DNA of 64,000 nt, taken from JAICJR01 sp963848495 (GTDB lineage: Bacteria > Actinomycetota > Thermoleophilia > Solirubrobacterales > Thermoleophilaceae). The translations under genes and the position numbers were made by a program. Location: NCBI GenBank assembly GCA_963848495.1, contig CAWKDV010000004.1, forward strand, positions 682,001 to 746,000, given 5' to 3'. How positions within the stretch are numbered: position 1 is the stretch's first letter; every line of letters starts with the position of its first letter. Shown here piece after piece: positions 42,840 to 50,609 of this stretch. The notes beneath the pieces were generated by a model. The model saw only the letters and a list, made by a program, of their open reading frames with translations. It ran no database searches and was not told where the DNA came from.

Positions 42840-44434
42840 TAGTTCCGGCTGACCAGGGCGTCCGCCGCGGACGCCAGCTGCCCCGCATCCCCCGCGCCCT
42901 GCGCCCGCCAGGCCACGTGGCCGTCGGGCCGCACCAGCACCGCGCCCGAAGGCGAGATGCCGAACGCCTCGTGGAAGGCGCCGTCCGGATCGCCGAAGGT
43001 GACACCCAGCTGGTGCGCGTCGAGCGGCAGGTCGAGGCCGCCGGCCGCGGGCCGCCACGCCTCGCCGTCCGATCCGGCCAGCAGGGCGAAGCTCCGCCCG
43101 ACCAGGTCGTGCGTCGAGACCTGCCGCCCGTTCAGGTCGAGCCACACGTGCGGCGCCCGCGTGCCCGGCAGCCCCTTCGCCTCGGCCGGCGCCACATACG
43201 GCAGCCCGTTGTCGTCGCCGCCCTCGGGCACCACTGCCGACGAACGGTAGCGCTGGCCGATCTCGAGCGTGAGGTCGTCCACGAGCGGCTCCACCGTGTC
43301 GGTGCCGAGGTAGGGAGCGGTGCGCAGCACGTAGCGCGAGTAAGCCTGCTCGATCATCAGGCCGCCGATCGGCCGCCGCTCGGCGTCGTAGGTGTCCACC
43401 AGGCCGCCGCCGGCCTGCCCGTTCACCACCAGGGCGAGCTTCCAGGCGAGGTTGAACGCGTCCTGCACGGCGGTGTTGCCGCCGAAGCCGCCGTTCGGCG
43501 GCATCGTGTGCGCCGCGTCGCCCGCGATCAGCACCCGGCCGCGCTGGAAGTCGCCGGCGACGTCGGCCATCGCCTTCCAGTGGGCGATGTGGACGATCTC
43601 GACGGGCATGTCCGGTATGCCGATCGCCGCGTGCAGGAACCCGACGGCGTCCTCGTCGGTCATCCACTCGGAGACGTTGGTGGCCTCGGGCTTCGAGGTG
43701 TCGCCGGCGGTGTTCACCACGAGGAAGCCCGACCCCCAGCCGCGGTCGAGCCGGAAGAAGCCGCTCAGCGCATCGTTGAAGACGTAGAAGACGGCCTCGG
43801 TCCGGTCCTGCTCGAGCGCCGAGCAGTCGGCGCGGAAGTAGATCGTCACGCTGTTCGAGATCAGCCCGTGGCCGCGCATCTCGATGCCGAGCTTCTCGCG
43901 CACCGGGCTGCGCCAGCCGTCGCAGGCGACCATGTAGCCCGCGTGCACGCGCGTCTCGCGCCCGCTGCCCGTCTCGCGCAGGGTGGCCAGCACGCCATCG
44001 CCCTGTTCCTCGAAGTCGGCCAGCTCGGTGCCGTAGCGCAGGTCGGAGCCCAGCTCGGCGGCGCGCTCGGCGAGGATCGGCTCGAGCGCGTCCTGCGTGA
44101 GGAACAGCCGCCGCGTGGGGCTGACCAGCTCGACCCCCGCGTTCAGGCTCGGGATGTACTTGGCGATCTCCCTCCCCGCGAGCGACTCCACGGCCGAGAT
44201 CCCGCCGTCCGAGTCGTACTGCTCGAGCGACTTGCGCTTCACCACGTCCTCGATCCCCGCCGCGCGGAAGATCTCGAGCGTCCGCAGCTGGAAGTGGGCG
44301 GCACGCGGGTGGATGGCGGTGTTGGGGTGCCGCTCGACCACCAGCGGCTTGACGCCGTGCGTGCCGAGCAGCATCGCCGTGGACAGCCCGCCCATGCTCC
44401 CGCCGACGATCAGTACGGGGACGTGCTCTTCCAC
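42839..44434 (-). CDS. class A FAD-dependent aromatic monooxygenase
   Basis: 531 residues, ATG 44434. FAD-binding fingerprint VPVLIVGGSMGGLSTAMLLG, the DG motif YMVACDGWRSPVREKLG, and the second FAD/ribityl motif GRVLIAGDAAHTMPPNGGFG with NTAVQDAFNLAWKLA. The C-terminal thioredoxin-like domain resembles phenol hydroxylase/TfdB-type enzymes. Hydroxylates an aromatic ring with NAD(P)H and O2; substrate unknown. It lies five bases downstream of the MetE-like gene on the same strand, so they form an operon. Confidence 0.9.
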   Translation of the reverse strand: MEEHVPVLIVGGSMGGLSTAMLLGTHGVKPLVVERHPNTAIHPRAAHFQLRTLEIFRAAGIEDVVKRKSLEQYDSDGGISAVESLAGREIAKYIPSLNAGVELVSPTRRLFLTQDALEPILAERAAELGSDLRYGTELADFEEQGDGVLATLRETGSGRETRVHAGYMVACDGWRSPVREKLGIEMRGHGLISNSVTIYFRADCSALEQDRTEAVFYVFNDALSGFFRLDRGWGSGFLVVNTAGDTSKPEATNVSEWMTDEDAVGFLHAAIGIPDMPVEIVHIAHWKAMADVAGDFQRGRVLIAGDAAHTMPPNGGFGGNTAVQDAFNLAWKLALVVNGQAGGGLVDTYDAERRPIGGLMIEQAYSRYVLRTAPYLGTDTVEPLVDDLTLEIGQRYRSSAVVPEGGDDNGLPYVAPAEAKGLPGTRAPHVWLDLNGRQVSTHDLVGRSFALLAGSDGEAWRPAAGGLDLPLDAHQLGVTFGDPDGAFHEAFGISPSGAVLVRPDGHVAWRAQGAGDAGQLASAADALVSRN

Positions 44435-44439
44435 TACGG

Positions 44440-45573
44440 CTAGACCTGGCTGGAGGCCAGCTCGGCGCCCTCCGCAAGCGTGTGCAGCTTCGCCCAGGCC
44501 ACGTTCGGGTCCACCAGCGAAAAGCGGATGAACGTGTCGAAGCCGCAGTCCGTGCCGCCCATTACACGCTCCTTGCCGACGATCTTCGCCAGCCGTACGA
44601 GCCGGTCAGCGACGACCTGCGGGTGCTCGATGTAGTTCGACTTGACGTCGATCACGCCGAGGATGATCGACTTGTCGTCGGGCAGCGGCACCTCCTCGAA
44701 CACCCTCCACTCGTGCTCATGGCGCGGGTTGGCGCCCTCCGGGTAGATCGTGCCGGCGTTGACCCTGTAGACCTGCTCGATGATGTCCTTCAGCGGGACG
44801 TCCTTGTGGTGCGGGCCGCCGTAGTTGCCCCAACAGACGTGGAAGCGGACCTTCTCGGAGGGGATGCCCTCGAGCGCCGCGTTGAGAGCGTCGACCGCCA
44901 GCGGCAGGTGCGTGTGCCAGTCGCCGACGCTGCTGCCGACCGAGCGGCAGTGCTGCGCCATCGCCATGTCGGGCGAGTCGATCTGCAGGTTGAGGCCCGC
45001 GTCGATGATCGCGTTGTACTCGTACTTGAGCGCGTCGGCGAGCGCGCCCAGGTACTCCTCGTGCGAGCCGTAGTGCTGGTCGGGGTAGTTGAACGCGATC
45101 TGGCCGGGGCTCACCGCGCCCATGAACCCGTTCGACGTGTCGCCGCCGAGGGCCGACGTGAGCCGCTCGATGTCCTTGTGCACCGCGTCCTTGTCGCGCA
45201 GGACGACCGGACCAGTGCAGTTCGAAAAGATCACGTGGGCCATCGTCGGCGTGTTGAACAGCCGCATGGCCAGGTCCGGGTAGTCGGCCACGTCGTCGGC
45301 CTGGAACTCGGAGCGGCCCTCGAAGCCGTCGAAGCGGTCGCCCACGTAGGTGCTGAAGCCGGTCTTGCTCATCTCGCCGTCGCTGACCACGTCGACGCCG
45401 GCCTCGCGCTGCTTCGCCACCACCTCGGCGACAGCGGAGTCGAGCCTGGCGTCGAGCTGAGACTGGTCGACCTCCTCGCCGTCGAGCTGCTTCCAGATCA
45501 GGTCGGCGAGGTCGTCCGGCCGCGGCAGGCTGCCCGCGTGCGTGGTCCGAATTCCTCCGTTGCTCGCAGCCAT
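44440..45573 (-). CDS. cobalamin-independent methionine synthase-like (MetE C-domain) protein
   Basis: 377 residues from ATG 45573 (GAGGGGTGG upstream). Single MetE C-terminal-type TIM barrel: RTTHAGSLPRPDDL at the start, VDVVSDGEMSKTGFSTYVG, zinc ligands in VRFHVCWGNYGGPHH and ERVMGGTDCGFDTF. It lacks the N-terminal half of true MetE. Stand-alone versions transfer methyl groups from small donors or cleave thiol-linked substrates (as in epoxyalkane:CoM transferase), so methyl transfer in a degradation pathway is plausible. Operon with the FAD monooxygenase. Confidence 0.88.
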   Translation of the reverse strand: MAASNGGIRTTHAGSLPRPDDLADLIWKQLDGEEVDQSQLDARLDSAVAEVVAKQREAGVDVVSDGEMSKTGFSTYVGDRFDGFEGRSEFQADDVADYPDLAMRLFNTPTMAHVIFSNCTGPVVLRDKDAVHKDIERLTSALGGDTSNGFMGAVSPGQIAFNYPDQHYGSHEEYLGALADALKYEYNAIIDAGLNLQIDSPDMAMAQHCRSVGSSVGDWHTHLPLAVDALNAALEGIPSEKVRFHVCWGNYGGPHHKDVPLKDIIEQVYRVNAGTIYPEGANPRHEHEWRVFEEVPLPDDKSIILGVIDVKSNYIEHPQVVADRLVRLAKIVGKERVMGGTDCGFDTFIRFSLVDPNVAWAKLHTLAEGAELASSQV

Positions 45574-45604
45574 TTCCACCCCTCAGCAGTCGTGCTTGTG
45601 CATC

Positions 45605-45620
45605 GTCACTTCACAGTGAC
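45605..45620. promoter_or_regulatory. inverted repeat upstream of the MetE-like gene
   Basis: GTCACT-TCAC-AGTGAC, a perfect 6+6 dyad 32 bases before the MetE-like start in the divergent spacer with the SDR. A second GTGACTTCACG overlaps it. Candidate operator; the regulator is unknown. Confidence 0.4.
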
Positions 45621-45715
45621 TTCACGCGCACTTGTAGCAGACGGGCGGGGACGGCCGCAAGGCGGAACGTCCGTACACCACTGCTTGACACTCCGCTGAT
45701 ATCCTCGCCGACCTC

Positions 45716-46417
45716 ATGGACGAGGGAACCGTGGTGATAGTGGGTGGCACAGCCGGGATCGGGCGCGAGCTCGCGCGGCAATACAGCGAGCGCGGCCGGA
45801 AGGTCGTGCTCACGGGCCGCGACGACGAGCGCGCAGGCGGAGTGGCCGGCGAGATCGGCGGCGGCTGCGTGGGCTGCGGCTTCGACCTCGCCGAGCCGGA
45901 GGGGATCGCCGCCGGGCTGGCCGGGATCGAGGCGCCGGTCGACCACGTCGTGCTCGCCGCCATCGAACGCGATGTGAACAGCGTGCGCGACTACGACATC
46001 GCCAAGGCGGTCCGCCTGGCCACTCTCAAGCTCGTGGGCTACACCGAGGTGCTGCACCAGCTCGCGCCGAAGCTGCACGACGAGTCGTCGGTGCTGCTCT
46101 TCGGCGGGCTCGCCAAGGAGAAGCCCTACCCCGGCTCCACCACGGTCACGAGCGTGAACGGCGCCGTGGAGACGATGGTGCGGACTCTGGCCATCGAGCT
46201 CGCGCCCGTACGGGTGAACGCGATCCACCCCGGCATCGTCGGCGACAGCCCCACCTGGAGGGACAAGACCGAGGTGCTGGCCAACGTGAAGAGCAAGACA
46301 CCCACCGGCCGGCTCGTGACCATGGCCGACATCTCGTCCGCGGCCGTGTTCTTGCTGGAGAACGGGTCGGTGAACGGCGTGAACCTGGCCGTCGATGGCG
46401 GCTGGGTGATGATGTAG
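45716..46417 (+). CDS. SDR-fold protein lacking the catalytic triad
   Basis: 233 residues, ATG 45716. Rossmann start VVIVGGTAGIGRELARQYSE (TGxxxGIG-like) and the SDR end GVNLAVDGGWVMM are clear. The catalytic Ser/Tyr/Lys are not: the Ser strand reads SSVLLFGGLA, and the YxxxK position reads VTSVNGAVETMV. It may bind NAD(P) without standard dehydrogenase chemistry, or use other residues. Upstream TTGACA at 45685 is a possible -35, without a good -10. Part of the catabolic island. Confidence 0.8.
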   Translation: MDEGTVVIVGGTAGIGRELARQYSERGRKVVLTGRDDERAGGVAGEIGGGCVGCGFDLAEPEGIAAGLAGIEAPVDHVVLAAIERDVNSVRDYDIAKAVRLATLKLVGYTEVLHQLAPKLHDESSVLLFGGLAKEKPYPGSTTVTSVNGAVETMVRTLAIELAPVRVNAIHPGIVGDSPTWRDKTEVLANVKSKTPTGRLVTMADISSAAVFLLENGSVNGVNLAVDGGWVMM

Positions 46418-46423
46418 CTGCGC

Positions 46424-46479
46424 GGACTGCGGACTGCGGACTGCGGATTGCGGATCGCGGACTGCGGACTGCGGACTGC
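46424..46479 (+). repeat. heptamer tandem repeat (GGACTGC, eight copies)
   Basis: Eight units of seven bases, six perfect and two with one or two changes (GGATTGC, GGATCGC), fill almost the whole spacer between the converging SDR and XRE-cupin genes. Outside any reading frame. Longest of four heptamer arrays in the window. Confidence 0.9.
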
Positions 46480-46487
46480 GGAACGGC

Positions 46488-47192
46488 CTAGTCGGGCGTC
46501 CTCTTGCCTTCCTGCCACTGCACGCGGGCGTCTGAGCCGGCTCGGCCGATCACGAACCAGATCGCGTGGGCCGGCTCGTGGCCGACGGTCTCGAGGCGGT
46601 GCGGCACGGCGGAGTCGAAGCAGATCGAGTCGCCGGGGCCCAGCACGTGCTCCTCGAAGCCGACGGTGACCTTCAGCGTGCCGCGGGTGACGAGGCCGTA
46701 CTCGCGGCCGGCGTGGTGGACGAAGGTGTTGTCGCGGCTCGAGGCGCCGCCCACGTCGTAGACGACCTCGAGGAAGTCCACGTCGCGCTCGCCGATCGGG
46801 TTGAGCCGCTCCCAGCGGACGCCCGACTCGAGCTCGATCGTCTTGCGGTCGCCCGCGCGCTGCACGATCTTCTCCTCGCCCGGCACCGTGCGCGGATGCC
46901 GGGTGGGTTCCCGCGCAGGCTGGGCCGCCGATGCCGCGCGCCCGCTCTGGGCGAACAGCTCGTCGAACGACAGCTCGAGCGCGCTGACGATCGCGTACAG
47001 CGTGCCCACCGACGGGCGCGAGCGGCCGGTCTCGATCTGCGACAGCGCGCTGGGCGAGATCCCCAGCCGCGCGGCCAGCTTGCGTAGGCTGAGCCCCTGC
47101 CGCTCCCGCTCGTCGCGCAGCCGCCTGCCGATGTACTCGTCCGGCGACGCGTCCGCGGGCTCGGCGGCGAAGTCAGAGCGGGCAGACTCCAT
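46488..47192 (-). CDS. XRE family regulator with C-terminal cupin
   Basis: 234 residues, ATG 47192. Helix-turn-helix RERQGLSLRKLAARLGISPS and ALSQIETGRSRPSVGTLYAI. C-terminal cupin sensor FLEVVYDVGGASSRDNTFVH, HHAGREYGLVTRGTLKVTV and LGPGDSICFDSAVPHRLE. PuuR-like architecture: small-molecule binding to the cupin changes DNA binding. It is the most likely regulator of the surrounding catabolic genes, being placed between them and next to the bicupin promoter. Confidence 0.93.
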   Translation of the reverse strand: MESARSDFAAEPADASPDEYIGRRLRDERERQGLSLRKLAARLGISPSALSQIETGRSRPSVGTLYAIVSALELSFDELFAQSGRAASAAQPAREPTRHPRTVPGEEKIVQRAGDRKTIELESGVRWERLNPIGERDVDFLEVVYDVGGASSRDNTFVHHAGREYGLVTRGTLKVTVGFEEHVLGPGDSICFDSAVPHRLETVGHEPAHAIWFVIGRAGSDARVQWQEGKRTPD

Positions 47193-47287
47193 TGCAGCCG
47201 AGTCTACCCTGTGACCCGGCGCGGAGCAGGGTTTCGTGCAGAGCTACTGAACGAACGGTGGCATGAGTAAGCCAGATCGGGCATGGT

Positions 47288-47328
47288 GTCAAGTGAGTCT
47301 TGACGGAACAGCAGGCGGTAAGTAGGGT
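47288..47328 (+). promoter_or_regulatory. bicupin promoter with overlapping dyad operator
   Basis: -35 TTGACG (47300-47305), 17 bases, -10 TAGGGT (47323-47328). Perfect dyad GTCAAG-TGAGT-CTTGAC (47288-47304) covers the -35, so a bound repressor would block polymerase. The start codon follows 12 bases after the -10, implying a very short leader. Confidence 0.6.
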
Positions 47329-47340
47329 CAGGGCGCGGCC

Positions 47341-48243
47341 ATGTACCACGTGCAGAAGGCCAGCGAGATCGTGCTCGAGGAGGCTGCCGGCCCGCCCGGC
47401 CGCTTCCAGGGCCTCAGGCGCCAGACGCTCGTCGGCCGGCATACCGGCGCGGTGCACACGGGCTTCGCGCTCGTCTCGCTCGAGCCGGGCGGCTGGGTCG
47501 GGACGCACCTCCACTCCACCGAGCAGAGCTTCTACGTGCTCGAGGGCAACCCGATCCTCGCGCTCGACGGCCGCAGCCACCGCCTGGCGCCGCACGAGTG
47601 CGGGCTGATCCCAGTGGGCGTGCCGCACTCATGGCGGGTGGAGCCGGGCGAGCAGACGCCGCGCTGGCTCGAGATGAACGCCCCGGCGCCTCGCCTGAGC
47701 GGGCCGCCCGACACCTTCTGGACCGGCGAGCCGGTGCCGGCCGACCGGGATGGAACCGTCGACATCCGCGACCCCCGCAGCCGCCACTTCTTCCGGCTGG
47801 GTGCAGGCGAGATGGAGCTCGACAACCTCAAGATCGGGGCTCCGGTGGACGCGCCCACCGTGTCCGCCAGCATGGCCACGGCGCTGCTCGCCTACAGCGG
47901 CATCGCGGTGAAGATGCTGGTGGACCAGCGCCTCGGCGCCGTACTGCACACGATGTTCATGGTCGAATACGAGCCCGGCGGGGTAGCCCAGCCGCATGAC
48001 CATCCGCTCGAGGAGACCTATTACATCCTGGAGGGCGAGGTCGACGCCATGGCCGACGACGACAAGTGCACGCTGGGCCCGGGCGACGTCTTCTGGACCG
48101 GCGTGGGCAGCATCCACGCCTTCTGGAACAAGTCGGGCGGGCGCGTGCGCTGGCTCGAGACGCAGTCGCCCCAGCCGCCCGCCAACTACTCGTACCGCTT
48201 CAACCGCGACTGGGACTACCTGGGCGAGCGGCTCGGCGAGTAG
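47341..48243 (+). CDS. bicupin protein
   Basis: 300 residues, ATG 47341. Two cupin barrels. The first, GGWVGTHLHSTEQSFYVLEG with GLIPVGVPHSWRVE, carries His and Glu ligands. The second, AQPHDHPLEETYYILEGEVD with LGPGDVFWTGVGSIHAFWN, is a full two-His-Glu-His metal set. Two-barrel cupins include ureidoglycine aminohydrolase and ring-opening dioxygenases such as gentisate dioxygenase. Motifs alone cannot choose. Beside an XRE-cupin regulator and upstream of the M24/E1 operon, it is likely an enzyme of the island's pathway. Confidence 0.85.
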   Translation: MYHVQKASEIVLEEAAGPPGRFQGLRRQTLVGRHTGAVHTGFALVSLEPGGWVGTHLHSTEQSFYVLEGNPILALDGRSHRLAPHECGLIPVGVPHSWRVEPGEQTPRWLEMNAPAPRLSGPPDTFWTGEPVPADRDGTVDIRDPRSRHFFRLGAGEMELDNLKIGAPVDAPTVSASMATALLAYSGIAVKMLVDQRLGAVLHTMFMVEYEPGGVAQPHDHPLEETYYILEGEVDAMADDDKCTLGPGDVFWTGVGSIHAFWNKSGGRVRWLETQSPQPPANYSYRFNRDWDYLGERLGE

Positions 48244-48282
48244 CGCGTTCACTCACCCTGCACGGCAAGGCCCGTACCATGC

Positions 48283-48321
48283 TTGACGCCTCCACAAGTG
48301 CCGTTTACCGTTACTGAACGC
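48283..48321 (+). promoter_or_regulatory. promoter of the M24/E1 operon with shared 18-base element
   Basis: -35 TTGACG (48283-48288), 17 bases, -10 TACCGT (48306-48311). The element TTTACCGTTACTGAACGC (48304-48321) covers the -10 and start region. It recurs with two changes in front of the ABC-importer operon (55154-55172, minus), and its ACTGAACG core also appears at 47246. GTTTA-N7-TGAAC inside it is a near-dyad. Confidence 0.65.
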
Positions 48322-48347
48322 CCAATGCGACGAAGAGGAGCGCCGAG

Positions 48348-49628
48348 TTGATCGCCTCGCGTGGAGCCACCATGGCCGTGGACTGGGAGCAGCGGGTGGA
48401 CTTCCCCCGCCTGCGCCGCGAGCGCCTCGAGAAGGCGCGCGAGTCCCTGCGCGCGTCCGACCTCGGCGCGGTGCTGCTGTTCGACCAGAACAACATCCGC
48501 TACGTCACGAGCACGCACATCGGCGAGTGGGCGCGCGACAAGAGCGCCCGGTGCGTGCTGCTGCCGCGCGAGGGCGAGCCGGTGTTGTGGGACTTCGGCT
48601 CGGCCGCCAGGCACCACCAGATGTACGCGCCCTGGCTGCCGGAGTCGAGCTGGCGGGCCGGCGTGACCAGCATGCGCGGCGCGATGCCGCAGGGCACCGG
48701 CGTGCCGGACATGCTCGCCGACCACATCGTCGAGGTGCTGAGCGAGCAGGGCCTCCAGGGCGAGCCGCTCGGCATCGACCTGACCGACATGGAGACGCTC
48801 GCCTCGCTGCACCGGCGCGGCGTCCCCACGGCCGACGCCCAGCCGGTGATGCTGGCCGCGCGCAAGATCAAGACGGAGGACGAGATCGAGCTGCTCGACC
48901 ATGCGGCAGCGATCGTCGACGCCGTCTACGAGCGGATCTACGAGCTGCTGCGGCCGGGCATCCGCGAGCACGAGATCGTCGCCGAGGCGCAGCGCCTCCT
49001 GTTCGAGCTCGGCTCGGAACAGGTGGAGGCGATCAACGCGGTCTCGGGCGACCGCTGCAACCCCCACCCCCACGTCTTCTCCGACCGCCTGCTGCGGCCG
49101 GGCGACCAGGCCTTCTTCGACATCATCCACTCGTTCATGGGCTACCGGACGTGCTACTACCGCACGTTCTGCGTGGGCGGCGCCACGCAGTCGCAGCTCG
49201 ACGCCTACAAGCAGTGCCGCGAGTGGCTCGACAACGCGATCGAGCTGGTGCGCCCGGGCGTGACCACCGACCAGATCGCCGCCGTCTGGCCGACGGCCGA
49301 GGAGCTCGGCTTCGCCAGCGAGGAGGCCTGCTTCGGGCTGCAGTTCGGCCACGGCCTCGGCGTCGGCCTCTACGAGGCGCCGATGATCTCGCGCCTGCAC
49401 TCCTTCGACGATCCGCAGGTGATCGAGGAGGGCATGGTGTTCGCGCTGGAGACCTACTGCCCCGCGAGCGACGGCCGCTCGGCCGCGCGGATCGAGGAAG
49501 AGGTGCTGGTCACCTCCGACGGCCCGCGCATCCTCACCCGCTTCCCGGGCGAGGAGCTGCTCGTGGCCGGGCGGCAGTACGTGCGCGGCGCCGACCTGGT
49601 GGAGGGCGACAGGGTGACCGCGCGGTGA
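48348..49628 (+). CDS. M24 peptidase/creatinase-family protein
   Basis: 426 residues from TTG 48348 (GAGGAG upstream); ATG 48372 with GGAG is equally possible. Creatinase N-domain (FDQNNIRYVTSTHIGEW), then pita-bread domain. Metal-ligand positions: Asp in AFFDIIHSFMGYRTCYYRTF is kept but the second Asp is Cys. His in FGHGLGVGLYEAP, Glu in FALETYCP and Glu in ARIEEEVLVT are kept. The damaged site argues against a standard aminopeptidase P and for a creatinase-like or other hydrolytic or lyase role. Overlaps the E1-alpha start by four bases (GTGA). Confidence 0.85.
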   Translation: MIASRGATMAVDWEQRVDFPRLRRERLEKARESLRASDLGAVLLFDQNNIRYVTSTHIGEWARDKSARCVLLPREGEPVLWDFGSAARHHQMYAPWLPESSWRAGVTSMRGAMPQGTGVPDMLADHIVEVLSEQGLQGEPLGIDLTDMETLASLHRRGVPTADAQPVMLAARKIKTEDEIELLDHAAAIVDAVYERIYELLRPGIREHEIVAEAQRLLFELGSEQVEAINAVSGDRCNPHPHVFSDRLLRPGDQAFFDIIHSFMGYRTCYYRTFCVGGATQSQLDAYKQCREWLDNAIELVRPGVTTDQIAAVWPTAEELGFASEEACFGLQFGHGLGVGLYEAPMISRLHSFDDPQVIEEGMVFALETYCPASDGRSAARIEEEVLVTSDGPRILTRFPGEELLVAGRQYVRGADLVEGDRVTAR

Positions 49629-50609
49629 GCCGCGCGCCCGCTGCGAATCGCACTGCGGCTGCGGACCGCGAAGAGGCGCTGGCGCTGTTCCGGCGGATGC
49701 TGCTGATCCGCCGCTTCGAGGACACGGTCCAGTCCCTGTTCCTCAAGGGCGAGGTGCACGGCACCACGCACCTCTACTCCGGCCAGGAGGCGGTGGCCAC
49801 CGGGATCTGCTCGGTGCTCGAGCCCCAGGACCGCGCGGCCGGCACCTACCGCGGCCACGGGCACGCGCTGGCGCTCGGCGTCGAGCCGCAGGCGCTGCTC
49901 GACGAGCTGCTCGGGCGCGTCGACTGGAGTGTGCGGCGGCCGCGCCGGCTCGATGAACGTGATCGACCTCGAGCACCGCCTGATCGGCTGCTTCGGGATC
50001 GTCGGCGGCAGCATCGCGGCGGCCACGGGCGCCGCGCTGGCGCTGAAGCGCGACGGCGGCGTCGCGGTCGCGTTCTTCGGCGACGGCGCCACCAACCAGG
50101 GCTACTTCCACGAGTGCCTGAACTTCGCCAAGGTCTTCAGGCTGCCGGCGGTCTACGTCTGCGAGAACAACCTCTACGGCGAGTTCACGCCCTGGGAGCA
50201 GGTCACCGCCGGGCAGATCCGGGCGCGCGCGGAGACGCTCGAGATCCACGCCGAGACGGTCGACGGCAACGACGTCTGGGCCGTGCAGGACGCGGCGCGC
50301 GAGGCCGTCGAGCGGGCGCGCGGCGGCGACGGACCGTGCTTCATCGAGGCGCTCACCTACCGCTTCGTCGGCCACTCGCGCAGCGACCCCGGCCGCTACC
50401 GCAAGCCGGGCGAGCTCGACGCCTGGAAGGAGCGCGACCCGCTGCTCGTCGCGCGCGCCGCGATCGAGGAGCGCCACGACGGCGGCGGCGAGGAGCTCGA
50501 CCGGATCAGCGCCGAGGTGGAGGACGAGATCGCCGAGCTGATCGAGCGCGCGCTGGCGGCGCCGTTCCCCGAGCCCGACGACACCGCGCGGGAGTTCAAG
50601 GATGGCTGA
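49625..50609 (+). CDS. 2-oxoacid dehydrogenase E1 component, alpha subunit (second copy), one frame break
   Basis: GTG 49625 overlaps the M24 stop. Frame one gives ALALFRRMLLIRRFEDTVQS, HGTTHLYSGQEAVATGICSV and GTYRGHGHALALGVEPQALL up to DELLGR. Frame two continues STGVCGGRAGSMNVIDLEHR, the TPP motif VAFFGDGATNQGYFHECLNF, CENNLYGEFTPWEQVT, and ends at 50609. The join needs removal of one base near 49919 and gives ~327 residues, normal for the family. The STG at the join restores the expected TGVCGGRAGSMN motif, so a sequence error is likely. Pairs with the overlapping beta gene. Confidence 0.88.

Noticed and set aside
16342..46479. Heptamer arrays as CRISPR
   Set aside because: Units are seven bases with no spacers, and no cas gene is present.
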